From Gillisella vitis (GTDB lineage: Bacteria; Pseudomonadota; Alphaproteobacteria; Rhizobiales; Rhizobiaceae), in the NCBI RefSeq assembly GCF_014204625.1, contig NZ_JACHLU010000013.1:63098-127097 (forward strand): DNA of 64,000 nt, written 5' to 3'. Position 1 is the first letter of the stretch. Each line of letters opens with the position of its first letter. The position numbers were made by a program, and so were the translations under genes. This document shows, piece by piece, positions 17,074 to 25,613 of the stretch. The notes beneath the pieces were generated by a model. The model made no database searches. It saw only the letters and a list, made by a program, of their open reading frames with translations, and was not told where the DNA came from.

Positions 17074-18798
17074 TTATTTTTTCTGCCAGCTCTTCACCAG
17101 CTCATCGTAATTGACGGTGATTGGCTTTTCTTTTTCATTGGCAATCTTCAACTGCGGCGCAAGATGGCCGTTCTTCACAGCATCCGCATTCCAATAGTTG
17201 ATGTCATGCTCCTCGGCCAGTTTCGGGCCAATATCGCCCTGTACCTTGGCGCGCTCCAGCCGCTGCATCACTTTTTCCTGCTCACTGCACAGCGAATCCA
17301 TAGCCTGCTGTGGTGTTTTGGCACCCGATGCCGCATCACCGATGGCCTGCCACCAGAGCTGAGCCAGCTTTGGATAATCCGGCACATTGGTGCCGGTTGG
17401 CGACCATTGCACGCGAGCAGGTGAGCGGTAGAACTCGACCAGACCACCAAGCTTTGGAGCGCGCTCGGTAAAGCTCTTGTCCTGAATGGTTGATTCGCGG
17501 GTAAATGTCAGGCCGACATGGCTCTTCTTCACGTCCACGGTTTTCGAGGTCACGAACTGCGAATAGAGCCAAGCTGCCTTGGCGCGATCCACCGGGGTGG
17601 ATTTCATCAGGGTCCAGGAGCCGACGTCCTGATAGCCAAGCTTCATGCCGTCTTTCCAGTAGACGCCATGCGGGCTTGGAGCCATGCGCCATTTTGGCGT
17701 GCCATCGGCATTCACGACAGGCAGGCCATCTTTCACCATATCGGCGGTGAAGGCTGTGTACCAAAAGATCTGCTGGGCGACATTGCCCTGGCTCGGCACA
17801 GGTCCCGATTCAGAGAAGGTCATGCCTTGCGCTTCTGGCGGCGCATAATCCTTCAACCATTTCAGATATTTCTCAATGGAGTAGACGGCCGCCGGACCAT
17901 TGGTATCGCCACCACGCGCAACGCAGGAGCCCACAGGGCGGGAGTTTTTGTCCACCTTGATGCCCCATTCGTCGACAGGCAGACCGTTTGGCAGGCCCTT
18001 GTCGCCGTTTCCGGCCATGGACAGCCAGGCATCGGTAAAGCGCCAGCCAAGCGATGGGTCTTTCTTGCCATAATCCATATGGCCAAAGACTTTTTTGCCA
18101 TCAACATCGCGGCCGGTGAAGAATTCGGCAATATCCTCATAGGCCGACCAATTGACCGGAACGCCCAGCTCATAGCCATACTTGGCCTTGAAGTCGGCCT
18201 TGTTTTTGGCATCGTTGAACCAGTCATAGCGGAACCAGTAGAGGTTGGCGAACTGCTGATCCGGCAATTGATAGAGCTTGCCATCAGGTGCGGTGGTAAA
18301 GGATGTGCCAATGAAATCCTTGATGTCCAGACCCGGATTGGTCACGTCCTTGCCTTCGCCTGCCATCCAGTCGGTCAGGTTGCGCGCCTGCTGATAGCGC
18401 CAATGGGTGCCGATCAGGTCTGAATCGTTGACGTAGGCATCATAGATGTTCTCCTTGGACTGCATCTGCGTTTGCAGCTTTTCAATCACATCACCTTCGC
18501 CAATCAGATCGTGCGTGATCTTGATGCCGGTGATGGCAGTGAAGGCAGGTGCCAGCACCTTGGCTTCATATTCGTGGGTGGTCAGTGTTTCCGAAACCAC
18601 CTTGATGTCCATGCCCTGAAAAGGTTTGGCAGCATCGATAAACCACTGCATTTCCTTTTCCTGATCGGCACGGGAAAGCGTTGATAGAGACCCGATTTCC
18701 TTATCCAGAAACTGTTTGGCCTCGTCCATACCGGCGTGCGCCGCCCCCGTCATCGCCAGTAGCATGACGGCTGTCGTTGTCAGAAATTGCTTTCGCAT
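17074..18798 (-). CDS. glpV: Glycerol ABC transporter substrate-binding protein
   Basis: A 574-residue periplasmic binding protein. The signal peptide MRKQFLTTTAVMLLAMTGAAHA is followed by a large extracellular-solute-binding fold that is longer than most sugar-binding proteins, as in GlpV of Rhizobium leguminosarum. It is the last gene of glpDSTPQUV and would deliver glycerol to GlpP/GlpQ. The ATG at 18798 has GGGAGGA at ideal spacing. It starts 50 nt after glpU. A hairpin follows the stop codon. Confidence 0.9.
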   Translation of the reverse strand: MRKQFLTTTAVMLLAMTGAAHAGMDEAKQFLDKEIGSLSTLSRADQEKEMQWFIDAAKPFQGMDIKVVSETLTTHEYEAKVLAPAFTAITGIKITHDLIGEGDVIEKLQTQMQSKENIYDAYVNDSDLIGTHWRYQQARNLTDWMAGEGKDVTNPGLDIKDFIGTSFTTAPDGKLYQLPDQQFANLYWFRYDWFNDAKNKADFKAKYGYELGVPVNWSAYEDIAEFFTGRDVDGKKVFGHMDYGKKDPSLGWRFTDAWLSMAGNGDKGLPNGLPVDEWGIKVDKNSRPVGSCVARGGDTNGPAAVYSIEKYLKWLKDYAPPEAQGMTFSESGPVPSQGNVAQQIFWYTAFTADMVKDGLPVVNADGTPKWRMAPSPHGVYWKDGMKLGYQDVGSWTLMKSTPVDRAKAAWLYSQFVTSKTVDVKKSHVGLTFTRESTIQDKSFTERAPKLGGLVEFYRSPARVQWSPTGTNVPDYPKLAQLWWQAIGDAASGAKTPQQAMDSLCSEQEKVMQRLERAKVQGDIGPKLAEEHDINYWNADAVKNGHLAPQLKIANEKEKPITVNYDELVKSWQKK

Positions 18799-18848
18799 GA
18801 TGTCCTCCCAGAGTTTGCGATTGCATAAAAAGCGCAGTTCATCGTTGG

Positions 18849-19130
18849 TTAAACGAACCGGAACACTCCGACCGCATAAACGATGGACAGCGCCAAAGCC
18901 CACCACAGGCTGGGGCCTCCAAAGCCCAACCAGGCAAGATGAATAAAGGCAGAGCCGAGCAGCGACACAAACAGGCGGTCGCCCCGCGTCGTCTCAAACC
19001 GTAAGAGTCCCACCCTTGGATTGCCGCCGGGAGCAAAATACTCCCACACCGCCATGACCACCAGAAGGGCGAGAATCGTTAGGAAAAACAAAGCCGTTGG
19101 GCCGGTCCAGGCCATCCATGACAGGTTCAT
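18849..19130 (-). CDS. glpU: Small membrane protein of the glycerol transporter (DUF2160)
   Basis: A 93-residue protein with three predicted membrane segments (about 11-29, 56-72 and 75-92). It corresponds to GlpU, a DUF2160 protein found only within glycerol transporter operons. Its role is not established; it may be an accessory subunit of the permease. GGGAGGG lies before the ATG, and the gene follows glpQ by 15 nt. Confidence 0.88.
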   Translation of the reverse strand: MNLSWMAWTGPTALFFLTILALLVVMAVWEYFAPGGNPRVGLLRFETTRGDRLFVSLLGSAFIHLAWLGFGGPSLWWALALSIVYAVGVFRFV

Positions 19131-19145
19131 GCTCGCACCCTCCCC

Positions 19146-19958
19146 TTACACGCGGCCCAGGGCAAAGCCCTTGGCAATGTAGTTGCGCACAAAATAGATC
19201 ACCAACGCACCGGGAATGATGGTCAGCACACCTGCCGCTGCCAGCACACCCCAATCCATGCCAGAAGCCGAGACCGTTCGGGTCATGGTGGCGGCAATCG
19301 GTTTGGCATCCGTGGTGGTCAAGGTGCGGGCAATCAGCAATTCCACCCATGAGAACATGAAGCAGAAGAAGGCCGCGACCCCGATGCCGCTGGCAATCAG
19401 CGGCACGAAGATTTTCACGAAGAAGCGCGGAAATGAATAGCCATCAATATAAGCCGTTTCATCGATTTCCTTCGGGATTCCAGACATGAAACCTTCCAGA
19501 ATCCACACCGCCAGCGGCACATTGAACAGGCAATGGGCGATAGCCACCGCGATATGCGTGTCGATCAGGCCAAAAGCCGAATAGAGCTGGAAAAACGGCA
19601 GGGCAAACACCGCAGGCGGGGCCATACGATTGGTCAGCAGCCAGAAAAACAGGTGCTTATCGCCCAAAAACCGATAGCGCGAAAAGGCATAGGCCGCAGG
19701 CAAAGCCACCAACACAGAGATGACCGTGTTCATCACCACATAGGTGATGGAGTTGATATAGCCATTATACCAGGCCGGATCAGAAAAGATCACCGCGTAA
19801 TTATGCAGGGTGGGATTTTTTGGCCACAGCGCAAATTCACCAAGAATCTCGGCGTTTTCCTTAAAGCTCATATTGACCAGCCAATAGATCGGCAAAAGCA
19901 GGAACAGGATATAGAGCGTGATAATCACAGCCGAGCGAAAGGAGCGAGTGTTCTGCAT
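19146..19958 (-). CDS. glpQ: Glycerol ABC transporter permease
   Basis: A 270-residue inner-membrane permease of the MalG type with six membrane segments and the EAA loop (EGFMSGIPKEIDETAYIDGYSF) that contacts the ATPase. It pairs with GlpP. GGGAGAA precedes the ATG, which lies 2 nt after the glpP stop, so translation is probably coupled. Confidence 0.92.
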   Translation of the reverse strand: MQNTRSFRSAVIITLYILFLLLPIYWLVNMSFKENAEILGEFALWPKNPTLHNYAVIFSDPAWYNGYINSITYVVMNTVISVLVALPAAYAFSRYRFLGDKHLFFWLLTNRMAPPAVFALPFFQLYSAFGLIDTHIAVAIAHCLFNVPLAVWILEGFMSGIPKEIDETAYIDGYSFPRFFVKIFVPLIASGIGVAAFFCFMFSWVELLIARTLTTTDAKPIAATMTRTVSASGMDWGVLAAAGVLTIIPGALVIYFVRNYIAKGFALGRV

Positions 19959-19960
19959 GG

Positions 19961-20848
19961 CTATTCTCCCTTCGGCACAGTGGTTGCAGCAGCATCGCTG
20001 GTGGTCATGACGGTGTAGAACACCCAGGACAGAGCCAAGATAATCAGGAAGTAGATCAGCGACATGGCCGCAGCTGGCCCCAGATCAAACTGGCCCACGG
20101 CCATTTTAACCAGATCAATCGAGAGAAACGTGGTCGAATTGCCCGGCCCGCCGCCTGTCACCACAAACGGCTCGGTATAAATCATGAAACTGTCCATGAA
20201 CCGCAGCAGCACCGCAATCAGCAAGACCCGCTTCATCTTTGGCAGCTGGATATAGCGAAACACCGACAGGCGCGATGCCCCATCAATGCGGGCTGCCTGA
20301 TAATAGGCATCCGGGATGGAAACGAGGCCAGCATAGCACAGCAACACCACAAGGCTGGTCCAGTGCCAGACATCCATGACAATCACAGTGATCCAGGCAT
20401 CGCGGGCACTTTGAACGTAATTATAGTTGATACCCATGGCTTCCAGCGTGTACCCCAGCAGGCCAATATCGCCACGGCCAAACACCTGCCAGATGGTGCC
20501 CACCACATTCCACGGAATCAGCAGTGGCAACGCCATCAGCACCAGACACACCGGCACACCCAGCCCGGTCTTGGGCATGTTGAGCGCAATCAGAATGCCC
20601 AGAGGCACTTCAATGGCAAGAATCACCAGCGAGAAAACAAGATTGCGCCACAGCGCATCCCAAAACCGCTCGGAATGCAGGGTTTGCACAAACCAGTCGG
20701 TGCCCGCCCAGAAGAACTCATTGTTGCCAAACGTATCCTGCACCGAATAATTCACCACGGTCATCAGCGGGATCACCGCCGAGAACGCCACCAGCAGCAG
20801 CACGGGCAAAACCAGAAACCAGGCCTTGTTGTTGAATGGTCTCTCCAT
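19961..20848 (-). CDS. glpP: Glycerol ABC transporter permease
   Basis: A 295-residue MalF-type permease with about six membrane helices and the EAA loop (SIPDAYYQAARIDGASRLSVF). The ATG at 20848 (MERPFNNKAWF) lies 4 nt after the glpT stop. An upstream extension would overlap glpT and has no ribosome site. Confidence 0.92.
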   Translation of the reverse strand: MERPFNNKAWFLVLPVLLLVAFSAVIPLMTVVNYSVQDTFGNNEFFWAGTDWFVQTLHSERFWDALWRNLVFSLVILAIEVPLGILIALNMPKTGLGVPVCLVLMALPLLIPWNVVGTIWQVFGRGDIGLLGYTLEAMGINYNYVQSARDAWITVIVMDVWHWTSLVVLLCYAGLVSIPDAYYQAARIDGASRLSVFRYIQLPKMKRVLLIAVLLRFMDSFMIYTEPFVVTGGGPGNSTTFLSIDLVKMAVGQFDLGPAAAMSLIYFLIILALSWVFYTVMTTSDAAATTVPKGE

Positions 20849-20852
20849 GGTC

Positions 20853-21938
20853 TCAGCCCCCCATGCCTGTTGGTGCAAAATCAACCCGCCAGGAATTGGC
20901 GTAGATATTGATGCCAGCCGGATCGAAATGCAGCTTTGGTTCTGCCGGAATCTCGGCATCTTCACTGATCACCACCGCAATCGGCTGACCGGCAAAACTG
21001 GCTCGCACAATTTTCTGGCGGCCAATGTCCTCCACCTTGGTAATCTGCACCGGCAGGCCTTCAGCCCCCAGCCGGATAAATTCTGGCCGTATGCCAAGCT
21101 CGGTGCGCGCCTCGCCGGGGATGACCGGGCGACCCGGCAGCGCCACGCGTTCGCCGCCAACAATGGCGTTCATCCCATCAATGCCTGCCGCCAGCACATT
21201 CATGCCCGGAGAGCCAATGAAATAGCCGACAAAAGTGTGTTTGGGCGTATCGAACAGCTCTGCCGGTGTACCGATCTGCACGATTTCGCCGTCATACATC
21301 ACCACCACCTTATCGGCGAAGGTCAGTGCTTCTGTCTGGTCATGGGTGACATAGACCATGGTGAAGCCAAATTGCCGGTGCAATTGCTTGAGCTGGGTGC
21401 GCAGCACCCATTTCATATGCGGATCAATCACCGTCAGCGGCTCATCAAACAGAATGGCGTTGACATCAGAGCGCACCAGCCCGCGTCCGAGTGAGATTTT
21501 CTGTTTCTGATCCGCCGTCAGCCCTTGCGCTTTTCGTCTGGCCCAGCTTTCCAGATCAATCATTTTCAGGATTTCGCACACACGCTTATCCACCTCGGCT
21601 TCCGGCACACGCCGGTTTCTGAGCGGAAAGGCCAGATTATCGTAGACAGTCATGGTGTCGTAAACGACTGGAAACTGGAACACCTGCGCAATGTTGCGCG
21701 CTTCCGTCGGCAAATGCGTGACATCCTTGCCATCAAACAGAATGCGGCCATCTGATGCCTGCAACAGGCCCGACATGATGTTGAGCAACGTGGTCTTGCC
21801 GCAACCCGAAGGCCCCAACAAGGCATAGGCCCCACCATCATCAAAATCGTGATGCACTTCTTTCAGCGCATAGAGCGGATTGGCCAACCCTTTGGGACCA
21901 TAGGCATGGCGAATATGGTCGAGAGAAATGCGTGCCAT
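20853..21938 (-). CDS. glpT: Glycerol ABC transporter ATPase with degenerate signature motif
   Basis: A 361-residue nucleotide-binding subunit with Walker A GPSGCGKT (42-49), Walker B AILFDEP (E166) and an H-loop YVTHDQTEAL (H199) intact. The ABC signature is LTADQ (140-144) instead of LSGGQ. A C-terminal TOBE/MalK-like regulatory domain follows (about 240-361). It pairs with GlpS. GGGGGAA precedes the ATG, 4 nt after the glpS stop. The degenerate signature is discussed in the findings. Confidence 0.93.
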   Translation of the reverse strand: MARISLDHIRHAYGPKGLANPLYALKEVHHDFDDGGAYALLGPSGCGKTTLLNIMSGLLQASDGRILFDGKDVTHLPTEARNIAQVFQFPVVYDTMTVYDNLAFPLRNRRVPEAEVDKRVCEILKMIDLESWARRKAQGLTADQKQKISLGRGLVRSDVNAILFDEPLTVIDPHMKWVLRTQLKQLHRQFGFTMVYVTHDQTEALTFADKVVVMYDGEIVQIGTPAELFDTPKHTFVGYFIGSPGMNVLAAGIDGMNAIVGGERVALPGRPVIPGEARTELGIRPEFIRLGAEGLPVQITKVEDIGRQKIVRASFAGQPIAVVISEDAEIPAEPKLHFDPAGINIYANSWRVDFAPTGMGG

Positions 21939-21942
21939 GGTG

Positions 21943-23028
21943 TTATTCCCCCTGCCCGCTGAGGTGAGCAGCAAAGGCCCGCCCCTGACCATCAAAAGCC
22001 ATCAGATGGCCGGTGTCGAGATAGATTTGAATATCTTTATCCGGCTCAATATCATGAATGCCATGGGCGAGCATGACCCAGCGCTCGTGCGCATAATCCA
22101 GATGGATGTAGCTTTCCGAGCCGGAGATTTCCGAAATCATCGATCGGGCCACCAGCCTATCGCAATCTGCCTGTTTGGGGGTCAAAGACAGGTGATGCGG
22201 GTGAAAGCCCAGCGTCAAAGGTCCATCCGGCAGAGCCGCCAGATGCTGTGGCACGCGCAATGCGGCATTGTCACCGATCAGAAAGTGCCCATCACGCCGC
22301 ACCGCCTGCACCGTATTGAGCGGCGGGTCGGCAAAGGTTTTTGCGGTAAGCAGGTCCGCTGGTCTGCGATAGACATCAATTGTCGGCCCATATTGCGTCA
22401 CCCGCCCTTTCCAGAGCGTGGCGGTATGGCCGCCCAGCAACAAGGCCTCGTGCGGCTCTGTGGTGGCGTAAACGAAGATGGCTCCAAGTTCTGCAAAGAT
22501 TTTCGGCAGTTCCTCGCGCAATTCTTCACGCAGTTTGTAATCCAGATTGGCCAGCGGCTCATCCAGCAGCACAAGACTTGCCTGTTTGACAATGGCGCGG
22601 GCCAGCGCCGTGCGCTGTTGCTGGCCGCCAGAAAGATTGAGCGGGGTGCGATCCAGATAAGGCGTCAGCTTCAGAAGATCGGCGGCCTTTCTGACCTCTT
22701 TGTCAATCGTTGCACGATCCACCTTGCGCACGCGCATCGGCGAGGCAATGTTTTCATACACGGTCAGCGCTGGATAATTGATAAACTGCTGATAAACCAT
22801 GGCCACGGAGCGATCCTGCACCCGCACACCCGTGACGTCTTTGCCATCAAACAACAATTGACCGGATGTGGGCTTGTCCAGCCCCGCCATCAGCCGCATC
22901 AGCGATGTCTTGCCCGACAGCGTTGGTCCCAGCAGAACATTCAGCGTCCCGCGCTGCAATATCAGGTTGGTCGGGTGAATGTGCACATCCCCCGCCACCA
23001 CTTTGGACAGATTTCGCAATTCCAGCAT
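21943..23028 (-). CDS. glpS: Glycerol ABC transporter ATPase with degenerate H-loop
   Basis: A 361-residue nucleotide-binding subunit with Walker A GPTLSGKT (34-41), canonical signature LSGGQ (132-136) and Walker B LVLLDEP (E157). The switch region reads VYATTEPHEAL, so the usual H-loop histidine is Thr (T190). A C-terminal TOBE-like domain follows. It forms the ATPase pair with GlpT. It begins 116 nt after glpD, and GGGAGG lies 11 nt before the ATG. Confidence 0.92.
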   Translation of the reverse strand: MLELRNLSKVVAGDVHIHPTNLILQRGTLNVLLGPTLSGKTSLMRLMAGLDKPTSGQLLFDGKDVTGVRVQDRSVAMVYQQFINYPALTVYENIASPMRVRKVDRATIDKEVRKAADLLKLTPYLDRTPLNLSGGQQQRTALARAIVKQASLVLLDEPLANLDYKLREELREELPKIFAELGAIFVYATTEPHEALLLGGHTATLWKGRVTQYGPTIDVYRRPADLLTAKTFADPPLNTVQAVRRDGHFLIGDNAALRVPQHLAALPDGPLTLGFHPHHLSLTPKQADCDRLVARSMISEISGSESYIHLDYAHERWVMLAHGIHDIEPDKDIQIYLDTGHLMAFDGQGRAFAAHLSGQGE

Positions 23029-23144
23029 TGTACGTCAGGCCTCCCAACCCGCCGACAACTACAGCGTCGTGCACCATCAACGGCGCACGAAGATCAACTG
23101 TAGAACTTTATGGTGCTGCGTAGATTGGCTCTCGCCAAAATACG

Positions 23145-24656
23145 TCAGGCAGCACGCGCTCCCTCAATGTAGTCCTCCAGCCCCTTTGCCTCCTCGCGGC
23201 TCAGGAACAGGCCTTGCTTGGTACGACGCCACAGAATGTCTTCTGCTGTTGTCGCCCATTCGCGCGCAATCAGCCAGTCAACTTCCGTCTGATACAGCGT
23301 GCCGCCAAAATACCGCCCAAGCCCCTCCAGACTTGTCGCGCCATCCAGCATTGTATGGGCCAGCGTGCCATAGCAGCGAATCAGACGCTTTGCACACCGC
23401 TCATCCAGAAATGGAAATGCCACTTTCAGCCTTGCTACTTCCGCATCATATCCCGTCGCCGGAAAATCGCCACCCGGCAAACGGCTTTGTGCCGTCCATG
23501 GCTTGCCCTTCACACCAATGGCTTCGCCGATTTTTTCCAGAGCGTGCTCACCCAGACGCCGGTAGGTGGTCAACTTGCCACCGAATACGTTCAGCAAGGG
23601 CGCTGCACCGTCTTGAGCTTCCAGCTTCAGCACGTAATCGCGGGTGGCTTCCTGCGCCTTGGACGCGCCATCATCAAACAGCGGGCGAACGGCCGAATAA
23701 GACCAGACAATATCCTCAGGCTTGACGGGCTCAGCAAAATATTCGCTGGCAGCATTGCACAGATAGGTAATCTCGCCCTCAGAAATCTTCACATCCTTCG
23801 GATCACCCTTGTAATCCTGATCGGTGGTGCCAATCAGGGTGAAATCCGTCTCGTAAGGAATAGCGAAAATGATGCGATTGTCCGGGTTCTGGAAGAAATA
23901 AGCACGCGGATCGTCAAATTTCTTCTTCACAATGATATGGCTGCCCTGCACCAATCGCACATTATGGGCATTATTCTTGCCAACCGCGGTGGAGAGCACA
24001 TTATCAACCCATGGACCAGCCGCGTTGACCAGCATCCGCGCCTGATAGCTATTGCGGCTGCGGGTCGCGCGATCTTCCACCTCAATGGTCCAAAGCCCAC
24101 CCTCGCGCCGCGCGCTGATAACGCGGGTGCGACTCAGGATTTTTGCACCACGGTCTGCCGCATCACGGGCATTGAGCACCACGAAACGGGCATCATCCAC
24201 CCAGCCATCGGAATATTCAAACGCGCGGGTAAACAATGGTTTGAGTGGCTTTCCTGCCTTGTCCCTGCGCATATCCAGGGTTTTCGTCGCGGGCAATAGC
24301 TTGCGACCACCGAGGTGGTCATAGAGGAACAGGCCAAGCCGGATCATCCACGCAGGGCGTATGCCGCCCTTATGGAAAGGCAAAACAAAGCGCATTGGCC
24401 AGATGATGTGCGGAGCCATGGCCCAGAGCGTTTCACGCTCCATCAGCGCTTCACGCACCAGCCGAAACTCGTAGTGCTCGAGATAACGCAGACCGCCATG
24501 GATCAACTTGGTAGCACCCGAAGAGGTGCCTGAAGCGAAATCATTCATTTCCGCAAGCGCAACTTTATAGCCACGCCCAACAGCATCACGGGCAATGCCG
24601 CAGCCATTGACACCGCCACCGATCACGAAAACATCGAACACAGACTTGTCGGACAC
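23145..24656 (-). CDS. glpD: Aerobic glycerol-3-phosphate dehydrogenase
   Basis: A 503-residue membrane-associated flavoenzyme that oxidises glycerol-3-phosphate to dihydroxyacetone phosphate and feeds electrons to quinone. The FAD fingerprint VIGGGVNGCGIARDA is at the N-terminus, with SGTSSGATKLIHGGLRYLEHYEF and FGGKLTTYRRLGE further on. The start is GTG at 24656, with GGGAGAGAG upstream; the long in-frame extension further up contains the operator region and is not coding. No glpK is present in the window. Confidence 0.95.
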   Translation of the reverse strand: MSDKSVFDVFVIGGGVNGCGIARDAVGRGYKVALAEMNDFASGTSSGATKLIHGGLRYLEHYEFRLVREALMERETLWAMAPHIIWPMRFVLPFHKGGIRPAWMIRLGLFLYDHLGGRKLLPATKTLDMRRDKAGKPLKPLFTRAFEYSDGWVDDARFVVLNARDAADRGAKILSRTRVISARREGGLWTIEVEDRATRSRNSYQARMLVNAAGPWVDNVLSTAVGKNNAHNVRLVQGSHIIVKKKFDDPRAYFFQNPDNRIIFAIPYETDFTLIGTTDQDYKGDPKDVKISEGEITYLCNAASEYFAEPVKPEDIVWSYSAVRPLFDDGASKAQEATRDYVLKLEAQDGAAPLLNVFGGKLTTYRRLGEHALEKIGEAIGVKGKPWTAQSRLPGGDFPATGYDAEVARLKVAFPFLDERCAKRLIRCYGTLAHTMLDGATSLEGLGRYFGGTLYQTEVDWLIAREWATTAEDILWRRTKQGLFLSREEAKGLEDYIEGARAA

Positions 24657-24714
24657 GCTTCTCTCTCCCTTCGCAATGCAGCAAATTATTGCAGTTGCGA
24701 ACTTATACAATGGT

Positions 24715-24745
24715 AAAACGAAATAAAAGCGAATGTCAAACGAAA
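24715..24745 (-). promoter_or_regulatory. Candidate GlpR operator cluster before glpD
   Basis: Three similar half-sites, AAAACGAAA (24715-24723), AAAAGCGAA (24725-24733) and AAACGAAA (24738-24745), lie 59-90 bp upstream of the glpD start. The same AAAACGAAA motif forms the arms of the palindrome upstream of glpR. Confidence 0.55.
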
Positions 24746-24773
24746 GTTCATAGCCATATGCTATTCTTGACAT

Positions 24774-25544
24774 CTACGTTGATGACAACGTTTCCACCAA
24801 GTGCACATCGTGCTCCCGACACGTCTCTGAGATCGCTGCAATAGTGCAGGTGTCTGTGATAAAGGTATGAACCTGACTGAGATGACCAATGCGCACTGGT
24901 GCCGTGCGCTCGAACTTGGACGAATCGGCGACCAGAATAACGTGGCGTGCATTGGCAATAATGGCTTGCGCCACTTTCACTTCCCGATAATCATAGTCCA
25001 AAAGCGCACCATCGTGATCAATGGCAGAGACCCCGATCACCGCATAATCCACCTTGAACTGGCGAATGAAATCCACCGCCGCCTCACCGACAATACCGCC
25101 ATCCGAGCCGCGCACCACGCCACCGGCAATCACCACCTCAATGGCTGGATAGACCCGCAAACGATTGGCAACATTGATATTATTGGTGATGACCATCAGG
25201 TCTCTATGATCCAGAAGCGCCTCACCCACGGCTTCCGTTGTGGTACCAATGTTGATAAACAGCGACGCGTTGTTGGGAATAAGCTTTGCTGCGGCCCGGC
25301 CAATCGCCTGTTTCTCCGGTGCTGCAATCGAGCGACGCGCCTCATAATGCACATTTTCGGCACCGCTTGGAAAAATCGCGCCGCCATGCACACGGGTCAA
25401 TTGTCGCCCCTCGCACAGATCATTGAGATCCTTGCGAATGGTCTGGGGCGTCACCGCAAACCGAAGTGCAAGATCCTCCACCTGCACCCGGCCTTCCACT
25501 TTGGCAATGTCCAGAATCTCCGACTGCCGGGCCGACAGAAGCAT
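24774..25544 (-). CDS. glpR: DeoR-family repressor of glycerol genes
   Basis: A 256-residue regulator with an N-terminal DeoR helix-turn-helix (RFAVTPQTIRKDLNDLCEGRQLTRVHGGAI, about 28-57) and a C-terminal sugar-phosphate-binding domain (about 75-235) with NIGTTTEAVGEAL and VADSSKFER. By family and position it represses glpDSTPQUV and responds to glycerol-3-phosphate. GGGAGGG precedes the ATG. Operator-like palindromes lie upstream of it and upstream of glpD. Confidence 0.9.
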   Translation of the reverse strand: MLLSARQSEILDIAKVEGRVQVEDLALRFAVTPQTIRKDLNDLCEGRQLTRVHGGAIFPSGAENVHYEARRSIAAPEKQAIGRAAAKLIPNNASLFINIGTTTEAVGEALLDHRDLMVITNNINVANRLRVYPAIEVVIAGGVVRGSDGGIVGEAAVDFIRQFKVDYAVIGVSAIDHDGALLDYDYREVKVAQAIIANARHVILVADSSKFERTAPVRIGHLSQVHTFITDTCTIAAISETCREHDVHLVETLSST

Positions 25545-25558
25545 GGCACCCTCCCTGT

Positions 25559-25592
25559 TTTCGTTTTTCTTTCATCATAACAAAAAACGAAA
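25559..25592. promoter_or_regulatory. Candidate GlpR operator before glpR (autoregulation)
   Basis: A perfect inverted repeat, TTTCGTTTTT and AAAAACGAAA with a 14-bp spacer, lies 15 bp upstream of the glpR start codon. It matches the half-sites before glpD. Confidence 0.6.
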
Positions 25593-25613
25593 GGGGAGCA
25601 ATGGGTGCACAAT

